The notes: generated by a model not told the origin, from the sequence alone. DNA of 32,291 bases from an uncultured beta proteobacterium (GCA_903822435.1 CAIJPE010000108.1:1-32291), one strand, 5' to 3'. Shown: positions 8,734 to 15,722, counted from the stretch's first letter. Program-made: numbers and translations.

Positions 8734-9693
8734 TCAGCTTTCCAGCGTCTCCCACATCACGCGGTCGCGCTCGGCGGTCCAGATGCGCGGATGCGGGTGC
8801 GCGGTGGCTTCGTCATAGGCCCGCGTCACGTCGAAGGGCATGCAGTGATCGAAGATGACCCACTGGCCATAGCGCGGCTTGAGCGTGGCATAGGTCTCGC
8901 GGTAGACCGTCTTCAGGTCCTTGCCCGCGGCAGCGCCGGCCTTCACGCTGGCGTACAGGTCGCTGACGAAGGCACGCGTGGCATCCAGGCCTGCCTGCAC
9001 CTGCGCCGGGCCTTTCAGCGCCGGGCCCCGGCCGGGCACCAGGGCCGTCGGCTGCAGGGCAGCAATATGGGCCAGCGTCTGCGGCCAGTCCTGGAAGTAG
9101 GCATCGCCGGCATAGGGCGTGGCGTCGTACTCCACCAGGTCGCCCGACAGCAGCGTGCGCTCGCCCGGAAGCCACACCACCGTGTCGCCCTTGGTGTGGC
9201 CGCGGCCGAGTTGCAGCAACTGCACCTCGAGCTTGCCCAGCCACAGCGTCATCTTGCCGTTGAAGGTGATGGTGGGCCAGGTCATCCCGGCCGGCACGGA
9301 CTCGACGTTGCGGAACAGCCGCGGAAAGCGCCCGATCTCGCTGGCCTTGTCCTGCTCGCCGCGCTCGACGATGAGGTCATAGGTGTCCTGGCTGGCCAGG
9401 ATCTGCTGCGCTCCGTAGGCGCTGGCGCCCAGCACGCGCACGGCGTGATAGTGCGTCAACACCACGTACCGGATGGGCTTGTCGCTCACCTCACGGATGC
9501 GGCGGATCACGTCGGCCGCCATGGCCGGCGTGGCCTGGGTGTCGGCCACCAGCACGGCGTCATCGCCGATGACGATGCCGGTGTTGGGATCACCCTCGGC
9601 CGTGTAGGCCCAGGCGTGCTCGGACAACTGCTCGAAGGTGACCTTCTTCTCGTCCAGGTCGGCCTGACTGGCGAACTTCTTTTCGGTACTCAT
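8734..9693 (-). CDS. MBL-fold protein with degenerate metal-binding motifs
   Basis: A 319-aa metallo-beta-lactamase-fold protein, first gene of the catabolic operon. The beta-strand pattern of the fold is clear (TGIVIGDDAVLVADTQ, IRYVVLTHYHAVRVLGA, LLSGDLVEYD). The canonical HxHxDH motif is His81-Tyr-His83-Ala-Val85-Arg86, so the Asp and third His are missing, and the C-terminal GHG is GRG at Arg222. His166 (GRGHTKGD) and Asp185 (SGDLV) remain. It may bind one metal or none. Role in hydroxyphenylacetate catabolism is unknown; a hydrolytic or lactonase-like accessory step is only a guess. GGAG precedes the ATG at 9693. The region upstream carries the operon promoter. Confidence 0.85.
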   Translation of the reverse strand: MSTEKKFASQADLDEKKVTFEQLSEHAWAYTAEGDPNTGIVIGDDAVLVADTQATPAMAADVIRRIREVSDKPIRYVVLTHYHAVRVLGASAYGAQQILASQDTYDLIVERGEQDKASEIGRFPRLFRNVESVPAGMTWPTITFNGKMTLWLGKLEVQLLQLGRGHTKGDTVVWLPGERTLLSGDLVEYDATPYAGDAYFQDWPQTLAHIAALQPTALVPGRGPALKGPAQVQAGLDATRAFVSDLYASVKAGAAAGKDLKTVYRETYATLKPRYGQWVIFDHCMPFDVTRAYDEATAHPHPRIWTAERDRVMWETLES

Positions 9694-9804
9694 GCGGGCT
9701 CCGGGGCGGGCGTTTGCTTAAAACAAACAGGTTTGCAGTCTATAGACGGATGTCGGTGCATGCAAGCAATAGGCAAATCGATTTGCATTAGGCAAACTAT
9801 CGAC
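9694..9804. promoter_or_regulatory. Divergent promoter/operator region with repeated GCAAA(C/T) half-sites
   Basis: The 111 bp between the catabolic operon and the divergent iclR gene are dense in symmetry. Half-sites of the form GCAAAC/GTTTGC or GCAAAT occur at 9712, 9731, 9773, 9781 and 9792, with a related ACAAAC at 9723. They form CAAAC-AG-GTTTG (9724-9735) and the perfect palindrome GCAAATCGATTTGC (9773-9786). The octamer TAGGCAAA is repeated directly at 9770 and 9789. Further perfect palindromes are GTCTATAGAC (9738-9747) and TGCATGCA (9757-9764). The likely reading is multiple operator sites for the adjacent IclR protein controlling both directions. A leftward promoter with TTGCTT, 17-bp spacer and TCTATA is possible but weak. 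Confidence 0.65.
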
Positions 9805-10644
9805 ATGACCGAGGCGACGATCGAATCCGAAGACAAGGGCCAGCGGGCGGTGCAATCCATCGAGGTGGGGGGCCGGCTGCTGCTGGCGCTGGGCCACCAC
9901 CCGGGTCCCATGAGCTTGAAGGACCTGGCGGCCCGCGCCGGCCTGCCTGCTTCGCGGGCCCACCCTTACCTCGTGAGCTTCGGCAAGCTGCGCCTGATCG
10001 AGCAGGATGCCGAGACCGGCCGTTATGCCCTGGGTCCGGCCGCGCTGCAACTGGGGTTGACCTGCCTGCAGCAGCTCGACCCGCTGAAGGCCGCCGTGCC
10101 CGTGGCCCGCGAGCTGGCCAGCGCCACGGGCTACGCCGTGGGCCTGGCGGTGTGGGGCAACTTCGGCCCGACCATCGTGCGCATGTTCGAGGCGCGCCAG
10201 CCGCTTCACGTGGCCATGCGCGCCGGCACGGTCATGTCCATCCTGGGGACGGCCACCGGCCGGGCCTTTGCCGGCGTGCTGCCGGCCGAGCGCGTGCAGC
10301 GCGCCATGGCCGTAGCCCTGGGTGATGACGAGGCCACCCCAGCGCCGCTGCTGTCGGGCCAGGCCGAGGCGCTGCAGGCCGCCCGGGAAGAGGTTCGGCA
10401 GCACGGCGTGGCGCGCGCCGCAGGCCGGCCGGTGCCCGGGGTGAACGCTTTCAGCGCCGCCGCCTTCGATCACGAAGGCGAACCGGCCATCGTCGTCACC
10501 GCACTGGGTCACCAGGACCACTTTCCGGTGGCCTGGGACTCGTCGGCAGCGCAGGCCGTGCGCGGCGCGGCGGCCGAGATCTCGCAGCGCCTGGGGTGGC
10601 AGGCCTCGGGCGGCGATGGGCCTGGTGCACCCCGCCGCCGATAG
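9805..10644 (+). CDS. IclR-family transcriptional regulator of the hydroxyphenylacetate operon
   Basis: A 279-aa IclR-type regulator: N-terminal winged helix-turn-helix (about 13-75, with the recognition region LKDLAARAGLPASRAHPYL) and a C-terminal effector-binding GAF-like domain (about 90-265). It is divergent from the ten-gene catabolic operon and shares its 111-bp regulatory region, so it most likely controls that operon in response to an aromatic acid or a pathway intermediate. The effector is unknown. The ATG at 9805 has no obvious Shine-Dalgarno and sits 8 bp after the last GCAAAC half-site, suggesting autoregulation or a leaderless message. The frame is open far upstream but that part is antisense to the operon. 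Confidence 0.9.
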   Translation: MTEATIESEDKGQRAVQSIEVGGRLLLALGHHPGPMSLKDLAARAGLPASRAHPYLVSFGKLRLIEQDAETGRYALGPAALQLGLTCLQQLDPLKAAVPVARELASATGYAVGLAVWGNFGPTIVRMFEARQPLHVAMRAGTVMSILGTATGRAFAGVLPAERVQRAMAVALGDDEATPAPLLSGQAEALQAAREEVRQHGVARAAGRPVPGVNAFSAAAFDHEGEPAIVVTALGHQDHFPVAWDSSAAQAVRGAAAEISQRLGWQASGGDGPGAPRRR

Positions 10645-10653
10645 ACTGCCGCG

Positions 10654-11514
10654 ATGAACGGACCCACCGAAGACTGGACCCCCTGGATCGGCCGCAGCCA
10701 GACCCTGCACGACCACATCGGCCCCACGCCGGTGGCCGCGCTGGCCGCCACGCTGGACCACCCGGCTGCCCCGGTCCAGAGTGGCTCGGCGCTGCCGCCG
10801 TTGTGGCACTGGCTGTACTTCCTGCCGCTGCACCGGCAGTCCGAACTCGGCCCCGACGGCCACGCCCGCCGCGGCGGCTTCCTGCCCCCTGTGGCCCTGC
10901 CCCGGCGCATGTGGGCTGGCAGCCAGTTCACCTTCCACGCCCCGGTGCGGGTAGGCGATGCAGCGGCCCGCACGTCCACCATCGAGGACGTGCGGGCCAA
11001 GCCCGGCCGCACCGGGCCGCTGGTGTTCGTCAAGGTGCGGCACGAGCTGCATTGCAACGGCCAGGCCCAGGCCGCCCTGACCGAGCACCACGACATCGTC
11101 TACCGCGAAGCGCCCGTGCCGGGCGATGCCGGCCCGCCCCCCGTGCCGGCGCCCACGGGCGCCGCCTGGCAGCGCGAGATCGTGCCGGATGACGTGCTTC
11201 TTTTCCGTTATTCAGCGCTCACCTTCAACGGGCACCGCATCCACTACGACCGCCGCTACGCCGCGCAGGTGGAAGGCTACCCGGGGCTGGTCGTGCACGG
11301 CCCGCTGATTGCCACGTTGCTGATGGATCTGCTGCGCCGCGAGGTGCCGGACGCCGCGGTGTCCACCTTCGCCTTCAAGGCCGTGCGGCCGACCTTCGAC
11401 CTGCACCCCTTCCGCGTCAACGGCCGCCTGCAGGACGACGGCAGGACGGTGCGGCTGTGGGCGCAGGACCACGAAGGCTGGCTGACCATGGACGCCACCG
11501 CCTCGCTGCGCTGA
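10654..11514 (+). CDS. FAS1-like/MaoC-type hotdog acyl dehydratase (mesaconyl-C4-CoA hydratase-like)
   Basis: A 286-aa double-hotdog protein. The N-terminal half has the FAS1-like dehydratase blocks PPLWHWLYFLP and PRRMWAGSQFTFHAPVRVGD. The C-terminal half has the hydratase-type RYSALTFNGHRIHYDRRYA, where the Asn/His-containing segment is the usual active-site region, followed by GLVVHGPLIATLL. Members of this group hydrate or dehydrate CoA esters of branched dicarboxylic acids such as mesaconyl-C4-CoA or itaconyl-CoA; the substrate here is not known. It begins 9 bp after the iclR stop and is probably co-transcribed with it. The gene that follows is a lyase pseudogene, so the pathway this enzyme served may be partly lost. 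Confidence 0.85.
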   Translation: MNGPTEDWTPWIGRSQTLHDHIGPTPVAALAATLDHPAAPVQSGSALPPLWHWLYFLPLHRQSELGPDGHARRGGFLPPVALPRRMWAGSQFTFHAPVRVGDAAARTSTIEDVRAKPGRTGPLVFVKVRHELHCNGQAQAALTEHHDIVYREAPVPGDAGPPPVPAPTGAAWQREIVPDDVLLFRYSALTFNGHRIHYDRRYAAQVEGYPGLVVHGPLIATLLMDLLRREVPDAAVSTFAFKAVRPTFDLHPFRVNGRLQDDGRTVRLWAQDHEGWLTMDATASLR

Positions 11515-11570
11515 GCAGCCCGTCCCTGCGACCGCAGACCCCGACCGCAGACCGGAAACACCCCCTGCCC

Positions 11571-12216
11571 TCCACGATCATCGATTCGGCCATCTTCCGC
11601 GGCATCTTCAGCACCGACGCCATGCGCCAGGTGTGGTCCGACGGGAACCGCACCCAGAAGGTACCTGGACATCGAAGCGGCGCTCGCCCGCGTTCAGGCC
11701 CGGCTGGGACTGATCCCCCAGGAGGCAGCCGACGAGATCGTCAGCCACTGCCAGCTGGCGCAGATCGACAGGGGTCAGCTGCAAGCACAGACCGAGCGCA
11801 TCGGGTACCCCGTGCAGGGCGTGGTCTCTCAGCTCAACAAGCTGTGCCGCGACAAGCTCGGCGAGTACTGCCACTGGGGCGCCACCACCCAGGACATCAC
11901 CGACACCGAGCTGGGCGCCATCTCGGCCGCCCTGGCGACACTCGCCCGCACCCACCGCGACACGCCCATGATCGGCCGCAGCAGCCTGCAGCAGGCCATC
12001 CCCGTGACCTTCGGCTACGAGATGGCCGGGCTGCTGTCGGCCATCGAGCGGCACCGCGAGAGGCTGGCCCGGCTGAGGCCCCGCGTGCTGGTCGGCGAGT
12101 TCGCGGGTGCCGCCGGCACACTGGCGTCTTTGCAAACCGGCGCCATGGAAACCCAGGCCGGCCTTTGCGCCGAGCTGGGCCTGGGCCCTGGCTCGGCTGT
12201 GCGACCCCGCGCATGA
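11571..12216 (+). pseudogene. Decayed adenylosuccinate lyase / 3-carboxymuconate cycloisomerase-family gene
   Basis: Two reading frames together spell the N-terminal third to half of an aspartase/fumarase-superfamily lyase. The first frame (11571-11660) gives STIIDSAIFRGIFSTDAMRQ and ends at NRTQK. An extra G in the G pair at 11660-11661 shifts the frame; homology resumes in the next frame from 11662 (YLDIEAALARVQARLGLIPQ) through HWGATTQDITDT. At 11907/11908 about 14 residues expected between ITDT and LAAISAAL-type sequence are absent. Homology continues (DTPMIGR, QQAIPVTFG, LVGEFAGAAGTLASLQ) and stops at about 12186; nine unrelated codons lead to a stop. The initiator ATG and the whole catalytic C-terminal half are missing. 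At about 450 aa for the family, this is non-functional. Confidence 0.92.
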
Positions 12217-12299
12217 CCTCGGGCAATCTGGCGTGATGGTCGCCCGCGTGCTGGCTTCGTTGCGGCAGGGACCGGCCGGCAGGCCCATCGCTGCCGCAT

Positions 12300-12530
12300 T
12301 CAGGCCGGCGCGAGCGAAGGCGTGTAGCCGGCTTCCACCAGCGCCGCCTCGATGGTTTCGACCACGCGTTGCGGCCCCGCTGCCGCAGCCGCGGCGCCCG
12401 GCTGTACGCGCACGCGGTGGGCGGGCAGATCGAACTCCAGCGTGGCGCCGGTGTCGACGGCCTTCACGGCCTGGGTGATGGCCTTCACGCAGTGGCCGCA
12501 GGTCATGTCGGGGACTTGAAAGGTCAGCAT
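12300..12530 (-). CDS. copZ: CopZ-like copper chaperone (heavy-metal-associated domain)
   Basis: A 76-aa single HMA domain with ferredoxin-like fold. The metal-binding motif is MTCGHC with Cys11 and Cys14, followed by VKAITQAVKAV and the C-terminal VVETIEAALVEAGY. Such proteins carry Cu(I) to a P-type ATPase; no ATPase or cueR gene is nearby. A short Ala-rich insertion (PGAAAAAAGP) lies between strands 3 and helix 2. The start at 12530 is supported by CAGGAG upstream and by a MerR/CueR-type promoter 30 bp upstream. It converges on the lyase pseudogene. Confidence 0.92.
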   Translation of the reverse strand: MLTFQVPDMTCGHCVKAITQAVKAVDTGATLEFDLPAHRVRVQPGAAAAAAGPQRVVETIEAALVEAGYTPSLAPA

Positions 12531-12559
12531 TCGGGGGCTCCTGAACCAGTGTGGAAGGC

Positions 12560-12590
12560 ACTTTGCACCTTCCCCCCGTGGCAAGGTCAA
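12560..12590 (-). promoter_or_regulatory. CueR-type copper-responsive promoter of copZ
   Basis: Read on the minus strand: -35 TTGACC (12590-12585), a 19-bp spacer, and -10 CAAAGT (12565-12560). The long 19-bp spacer is the signature of MerR-family promoters that need DNA distortion. Within it lies the near-palindrome ACCTT...AAGGT (12567-12587), matching the known CueR operator of copA-type promoters. Together with the HMA-domain gene downstream, copper induction by a CueR homologue encoded elsewhere is strongly suggested. Confidence 0.88.
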
Positions 12591-12598
12591 GCGCTGCA

Positions 12599-12898
12599 CT
12601 AGCCTTTGGCGTCGAGCAGCGCACCCAGCATGCGATCGCCGGTCTTGAACACGGCGAGGTTGGCCATGAACAGGTTCTTGGCCTTGAGTTGGTCGACCAC
12701 GTCGGCCTCCAGGTCATTGCCTGCCGTGCTGGCCTGGCTCAACGTGCTGCCCACCCCGCCCGTGGGCAAGGCGGCCTGGTTCACCTGCTGCCGCTTGAAG
12801 CCTGTCGTACCCGCGTTGGCGATGTTGTGGCTGGCCACGTCCAGTTGCGTCTGGGCGGCAGACAGGCCAGACAGGCTGATGGCGGCGGTGTTGATCAT
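12599..12898 (-). CDS. Stand-alone FlgC/flagellar basal-body rod-like small protein
   Basis: A 99-aa protein beginning MINTAAISLSGLSAAQTQLD followed by SHNIANAGTTGFKRQQV, the N-terminal motif shared by flagellar rod, hook and hook-associated proteins. The C-terminal part (ADVVDQLKAKNLFMANLAVF) resembles the C-terminal coiled-coil of the same family. The central domain of true FlgC/FlgG is missing, so this is a minimal two-helix version. No flagellar genes are nearby. It could assemble into the rod or be a relic with another role. ATG at 12898 is chosen because the family motif starts there; the frame is open further upstream. Its 3' end lies next to the copZ promoter. Confidence 0.8.
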   Translation of the reverse strand: MINTAAISLSGLSAAQTQLDVASHNIANAGTTGFKRQQVNQAALPTGGVGSTLSQASTAGNDLEADVVDQLKAKNLFMANLAVFKTGDRMLGALLDAKG

Positions 12899-13014
12899 GA
12901 AAGCAGGCGTGTGGACCCAGGCGCCCTCAGTATCCCCGGGCCCCGGTTGCAGCGCCTGTGGGCTTCTGCGTGGCCTGTGAGGGATTTCACACAGGCGCAC
13001 GGAGCCCGCTGCGG

Positions 13015-15297
13015 CTAGAAGTTCACCCGGAATTGCACGCCGAAGCTGCGCGGCTCGTTGATGATGCCCGCCAGGTTGTTGAAGTCGATGGCCGCGACGA
13101 CCTGCCGGCGGTCGGTGATGTTGCGGGAATAGGCCGCCACCTCGTAGCGGCCGTCCGCCCAGCCGTAGCCCACGCGCAGGCCGCCTTCGAGCAGGGGCTT
13201 GGCGGTGTACTCCTTGGCCTCATACAGGAACATGTTGTACTTGTCCTTGTAGGCCCAGTCGGTCAGCACGTACAGGCTGCCGTTGGCCACCTCGGTGCTG
13301 TATTTCAGTGTCCAGTTGGCCACCCACTTGGGCGCCCTGGGCAGCGGGTTGCCGCCGATCAGCACCGTGCCGGCCACGGAGCCCGGCTTGTTGGTGACCG
13401 TGCAGCCACCGCCGCACGGTGCGACGAACAGGTTCGGGTCCTTGATCTCGGTGTCGTTGTAGCTGATGCCGAGCGTCGTGCGCCAGTCGCGCGCCAGGAT
13501 GGCCTGGGCCTCGAGTTCGAAGCCCTGGCCGGTGGCCTTCTCGGCATTGACCAGCTGGTTCTGGTTGACGCTGCCGCTGCCGGCGGTGAGTTGCAGGTCG
13601 TTCACCCGGTAGCTGAAGACGGTGCCGCTGACGCGAAGGGTCTTGTTCAACAGTTCGGCCTTGAAGCCGGCTTCCACCGACAGCGCCCTTTCCGGCTTGG
13701 CAATCGAGATCGAGGTGCCGAACAGCACGCGGCCCTGGATGCTGGGTGCGCGGTAGCCCGTGGCCACGCGGGCGAACAGTGAGGTGTTGGGGTCCAGCGT
13801 GTAATTGGCGCCCAGATCCCAGCTGGTGTTGGTGGCCTTGGGATTGGCCGTGATCAGGGGCAGGTTGTTGAAGCCGCCGATGGCGTCGAAGTCCTTCCTG
13901 TCGTCGGTGTAGCGAACGCCGCCCCGCACCTTCAGCGCCGGGCTCAGGGCGTAATTCAGGCTGCCGAAGACGGCGTAGGACTTGGCGGTCTGGTGCTGTA
14001 CCGCGTAGCCGTCCTGCGGGTTGCCCGGCGCAAAGGAGTTGTAGTCGAAGCTGTCCACTTGCAGCTTCTCGTTGAAGAAGTACAACCCGGCCAGCCACTG
14101 CAGCGGGCTCTGGGTCCTGGACTCGACTCGAAACTCCTGCGTGAACTGCCTAAGGCTGGGAATGCCGTCGGCGGTCTCCGCCGGAAAGGGAATGACGATG
14201 TCCTGGTTCGGATAAGCCGGGCCCATCACGGCCGGGTTCGACTGGCCGTTGATCTGGGAATTCGGCAAGAACACCGCCCCGTAGCCGCCGTCCACGTCGC
14301 CACGGCTGTAGTACTTGGCGTGGTCATAGGCCGTGATCGAATTCAGAGTCAGGCCTTCGAGTTCCCAGCGCAGTCGGGCGCTCACGCCATCGGAGCGCAG
14401 CGTCTGCACGTTCAGGCCGTCGGTCGGGTACACGGCGGGATCGAAGCCATCGACCAGGTCGTTCGTCCCCTTCTTGATGATGTTGGCGCGGAAGAGCGTG
14501 GCATTGCCCTTGTAGTCGCGGCCATGAACACCGAACAAGGCCGAGAAGGCGCCGTTCTTGTAGGCGGCCTGGAAGCGGGCGGCCGCATCGTTGTAGCCCT
14601 CGAGGTCCTGCTCGCCAGTCGGGCGCGGGTTGTGCACGCGGTTGCTGGCCCGCTGCGCCAGCAGGGAAGCACGAAGGGCCCAGTCGTCGCTGACAGGGAC
14701 ATTGAGCGCCGCCTCGGCATTGACGGCACTGAACCGCCCGAAGCCGATCGTGCCGTAGCCTTCCATGCGCCGCGTGGGCTTGGCCGAATCGAACTTAACC
14801 ACGCCGGCCGGCGAATTGCGGCCGAACAGCGTGCCCTGGGGCCCGCGCAGCACTTCGACCTGTTCCATGTCGAACAGCGGAAAGCCCTTGAGGATCGGGC
14901 TTTCCTGCACCACGTCGTCATACACCAGGCCCACCGGCTGGGAGGCGTTCAAGTCGAAATCGGTGTTGCCCAGGCCACGGATGTAAAAACGCGGGAAGGT
15001 GCGCCCGAAGTCGGATTCGATGTTCAGGCTCGGAACCCGGCCCGAGAGCGCGCGAATGTCCTGCCCGCTCGCATTGACGACCTCCAGGGCTTCGCTGCTG
15101 ATGGTGGAGATCGACTGCGGCACCTCCTTGATGTTCTCGAGGCGGCGCGTGCCGGTGACGATGATCTCCTTGAGTTGCGTGCTGTCGCCCTTGGCGGCGT
15201 CGGCACCACCGGCCGTCTGGCCGTGGGCGGGCGCCCAGCCCTGGGCGGCCAACGCGGCCAGGGTCAACACGTGCAGGCGCAGCGAATGTTGCTTCAT
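13015..15297 (-). CDS. TonB-dependent outer-membrane receptor
   Basis: A 760-aa TonB-dependent transporter. A signal peptide is visible at 1-26 (hydrophobic core LTLAALAAQG, cleavage near AHG/QT). The plug domain (about 42-170) starts with KEIIVTGTR and contains VEVLRGPQGTLFGRNSPAG. The rest is a 22-stranded barrel with the usual ending, FGVQFRVNF with terminal Phe. A small Cys pair (PCGGGC) sits in an extracellular loop. The style resembles receptors for siderophores or for plant and aromatic compounds in sphingomonads; the ligand cannot be deduced. No TonB/ExbBD or ligand-processing genes are adjacent. Start ATG 15297 with GAGG upstream is preferred to the ATG 36 bp upstream, since it starts a proper signal peptide. 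Confidence 0.93.
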   Translation of the reverse strand: MKQHSLRLHVLTLAALAAQGWAPAHGQTAGGADAAKGDSTQLKEIIVTGTRRLENIKEVPQSISTISSEALEVVNASGQDIRALSGRVPSLNIESDFGRTFPRFYIRGLGNTDFDLNASQPVGLVYDDVVQESPILKGFPLFDMEQVEVLRGPQGTLFGRNSPAGVVKFDSAKPTRRMEGYGTIGFGRFSAVNAEAALNVPVSDDWALRASLLAQRASNRVHNPRPTGEQDLEGYNDAAARFQAAYKNGAFSALFGVHGRDYKGNATLFRANIIKKGTNDLVDGFDPAVYPTDGLNVQTLRSDGVSARLRWELEGLTLNSITAYDHAKYYSRGDVDGGYGAVFLPNSQINGQSNPAVMGPAYPNQDIVIPFPAETADGIPSLRQFTQEFRVESRTQSPLQWLAGLYFFNEKLQVDSFDYNSFAPGNPQDGYAVQHQTAKSYAVFGSLNYALSPALKVRGGVRYTDDRKDFDAIGGFNNLPLITANPKATNTSWDLGANYTLDPNTSLFARVATGYRAPSIQGRVLFGTSISIAKPERALSVEAGFKAELLNKTLRVSGTVFSYRVNDLQLTAGSGSVNQNQLVNAEKATGQGFELEAQAILARDWRTTLGISYNDTEIKDPNLFVAPCGGGCTVTNKPGSVAGTVLIGGNPLPRAPKWVANWTLKYSTEVANGSLYVLTDWAYKDKYNMFLYEAKEYTAKPLLEGGLRVGYGWADGRYEVAAYSRNITDRRQVVAAIDFNNLAGIINEPRSFGVQFRVNF

Positions 15298-15321
15298 CGG
15301 GATTCCCTCGGTTTGTTCGGA

Positions 15322-15380
15322 AATGTTGCTCAACGGTCTTCTAATGCAAAGACCGTTCCCGAGTCCGAAATGACAACATT
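15322..15380 (-). promoter_or_regulatory. Nested inverted repeats in the leader/promoter of the TonB receptor gene
   Basis: AACGGTCTT (15332-15340) and AAGACCGTT (15349-15357) form a perfect 9-bp inverted repeat with the 8-base spacer CTAATGCA. It is flanked by a second pair, AATGTTG (15322-15328) and CAACATT (15374-15380). The inner hairpin ends about 35 bp upstream of the receptor start codon. It may be an operator for a dimeric repressor or an RNA hairpin in the leader. It does not look like a Fur box. Confidence 0.5.
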
Positions 15381-15464
15381 GCGTGTAGTGGTGATCAATC
15401 CCTCCGGGCGACTTTCACGCCACTGTCATGATTCGGTGTTGCGTGAGTGTGAGGCGCCAACGCC

Positions 15465-15722
15465 TCAAGGCCACTCGGGCCACAACTGCAGATGAAGGTC
15501 GAAGGAGCGCCCGGACTCCAGGGTCAGCGTGTAGCCGCGGTGCACGGTACCCGCGATGGCACGCACGACGCAGGTGCCCGCCGGCAGGCGGAGTTCGGTC
15601 AGGCGCCCAGCCGACTGGATGGATGCCAGGGGTCGCCCAGCCAGGTCCATCACGTCCAGGGCCAGCGGCGGCGGAGCGCTGCGCCGCGCGAAGCCGCCAT
15701 ACCGGGCACGCAGTCGGTGCAT
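15465..15722 (-). CDS. Unrecognised small beta-rich protein
   Basis: I do not recognise this gene. The 85-aa product from the ATG at 15722 has an Arg-rich start and alternating hydrophobic strands (LALDVMDLAGRPLASI, TELRLPAGTCVVRAIAG, GYTLTLESGRSFDLHLQL), suggestive of a small immunoglobulin-like or transthyretin-like beta sandwich. The frame is open further to a TTG at 15845, so a 126-aa product is possible. It is third in a unit with the 135-aa protein and the outer-membrane barrel. The stop codon lies within a 7-bp hairpin (TGAGGCG-CCAA-CGCCTCA, 15450-15467) with no U-run. Reality of the gene is supported by codon style and its position; start is uncertain. Confidence 0.55.
   Translation of the reverse strand: MHRLRARYGGFARRSAPPPLALDVMDLAGRPLASIQSAGRLTELRLPAGTCVVRAIAGTVHRGYTLTLESGRSFDLHLQLWPEWP

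Noticed and set aside
7006..9804. Plus-strand open frame leading into the IclR gene, which would give a 1212-aa protein
   Set aside because: The part before 9805 is antisense to the FAD monooxygenase and MBL genes and has no domain; the IclR protein starts normally at 9805.
11608..12717. 369-codon minus-strand frame over the lyase pseudogene and copZ
   Set aside because: Spans the copZ promoter and gene in a wrong frame with no motif.
12973..12996. GCCTGTG/CACAGGC hairpin after the TonB receptor gene as a terminator
   Set aside because: Stem of 7 bp with a 10-base loop and no U-run; too weak to call.
15450..15467. Hairpin TGAGGCG-CCAA-CGCCTCA as terminator of the three-gene unit
   Set aside because: It overlaps the stop codon and lacks a U-run; noted in the gene entry but not listed as a terminator.
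13993..15495. 500-codon plus-strand frame opposite the TonB receptor
   Set aside because: Antisense to a receptor with full family structure; composition typical of shadows.
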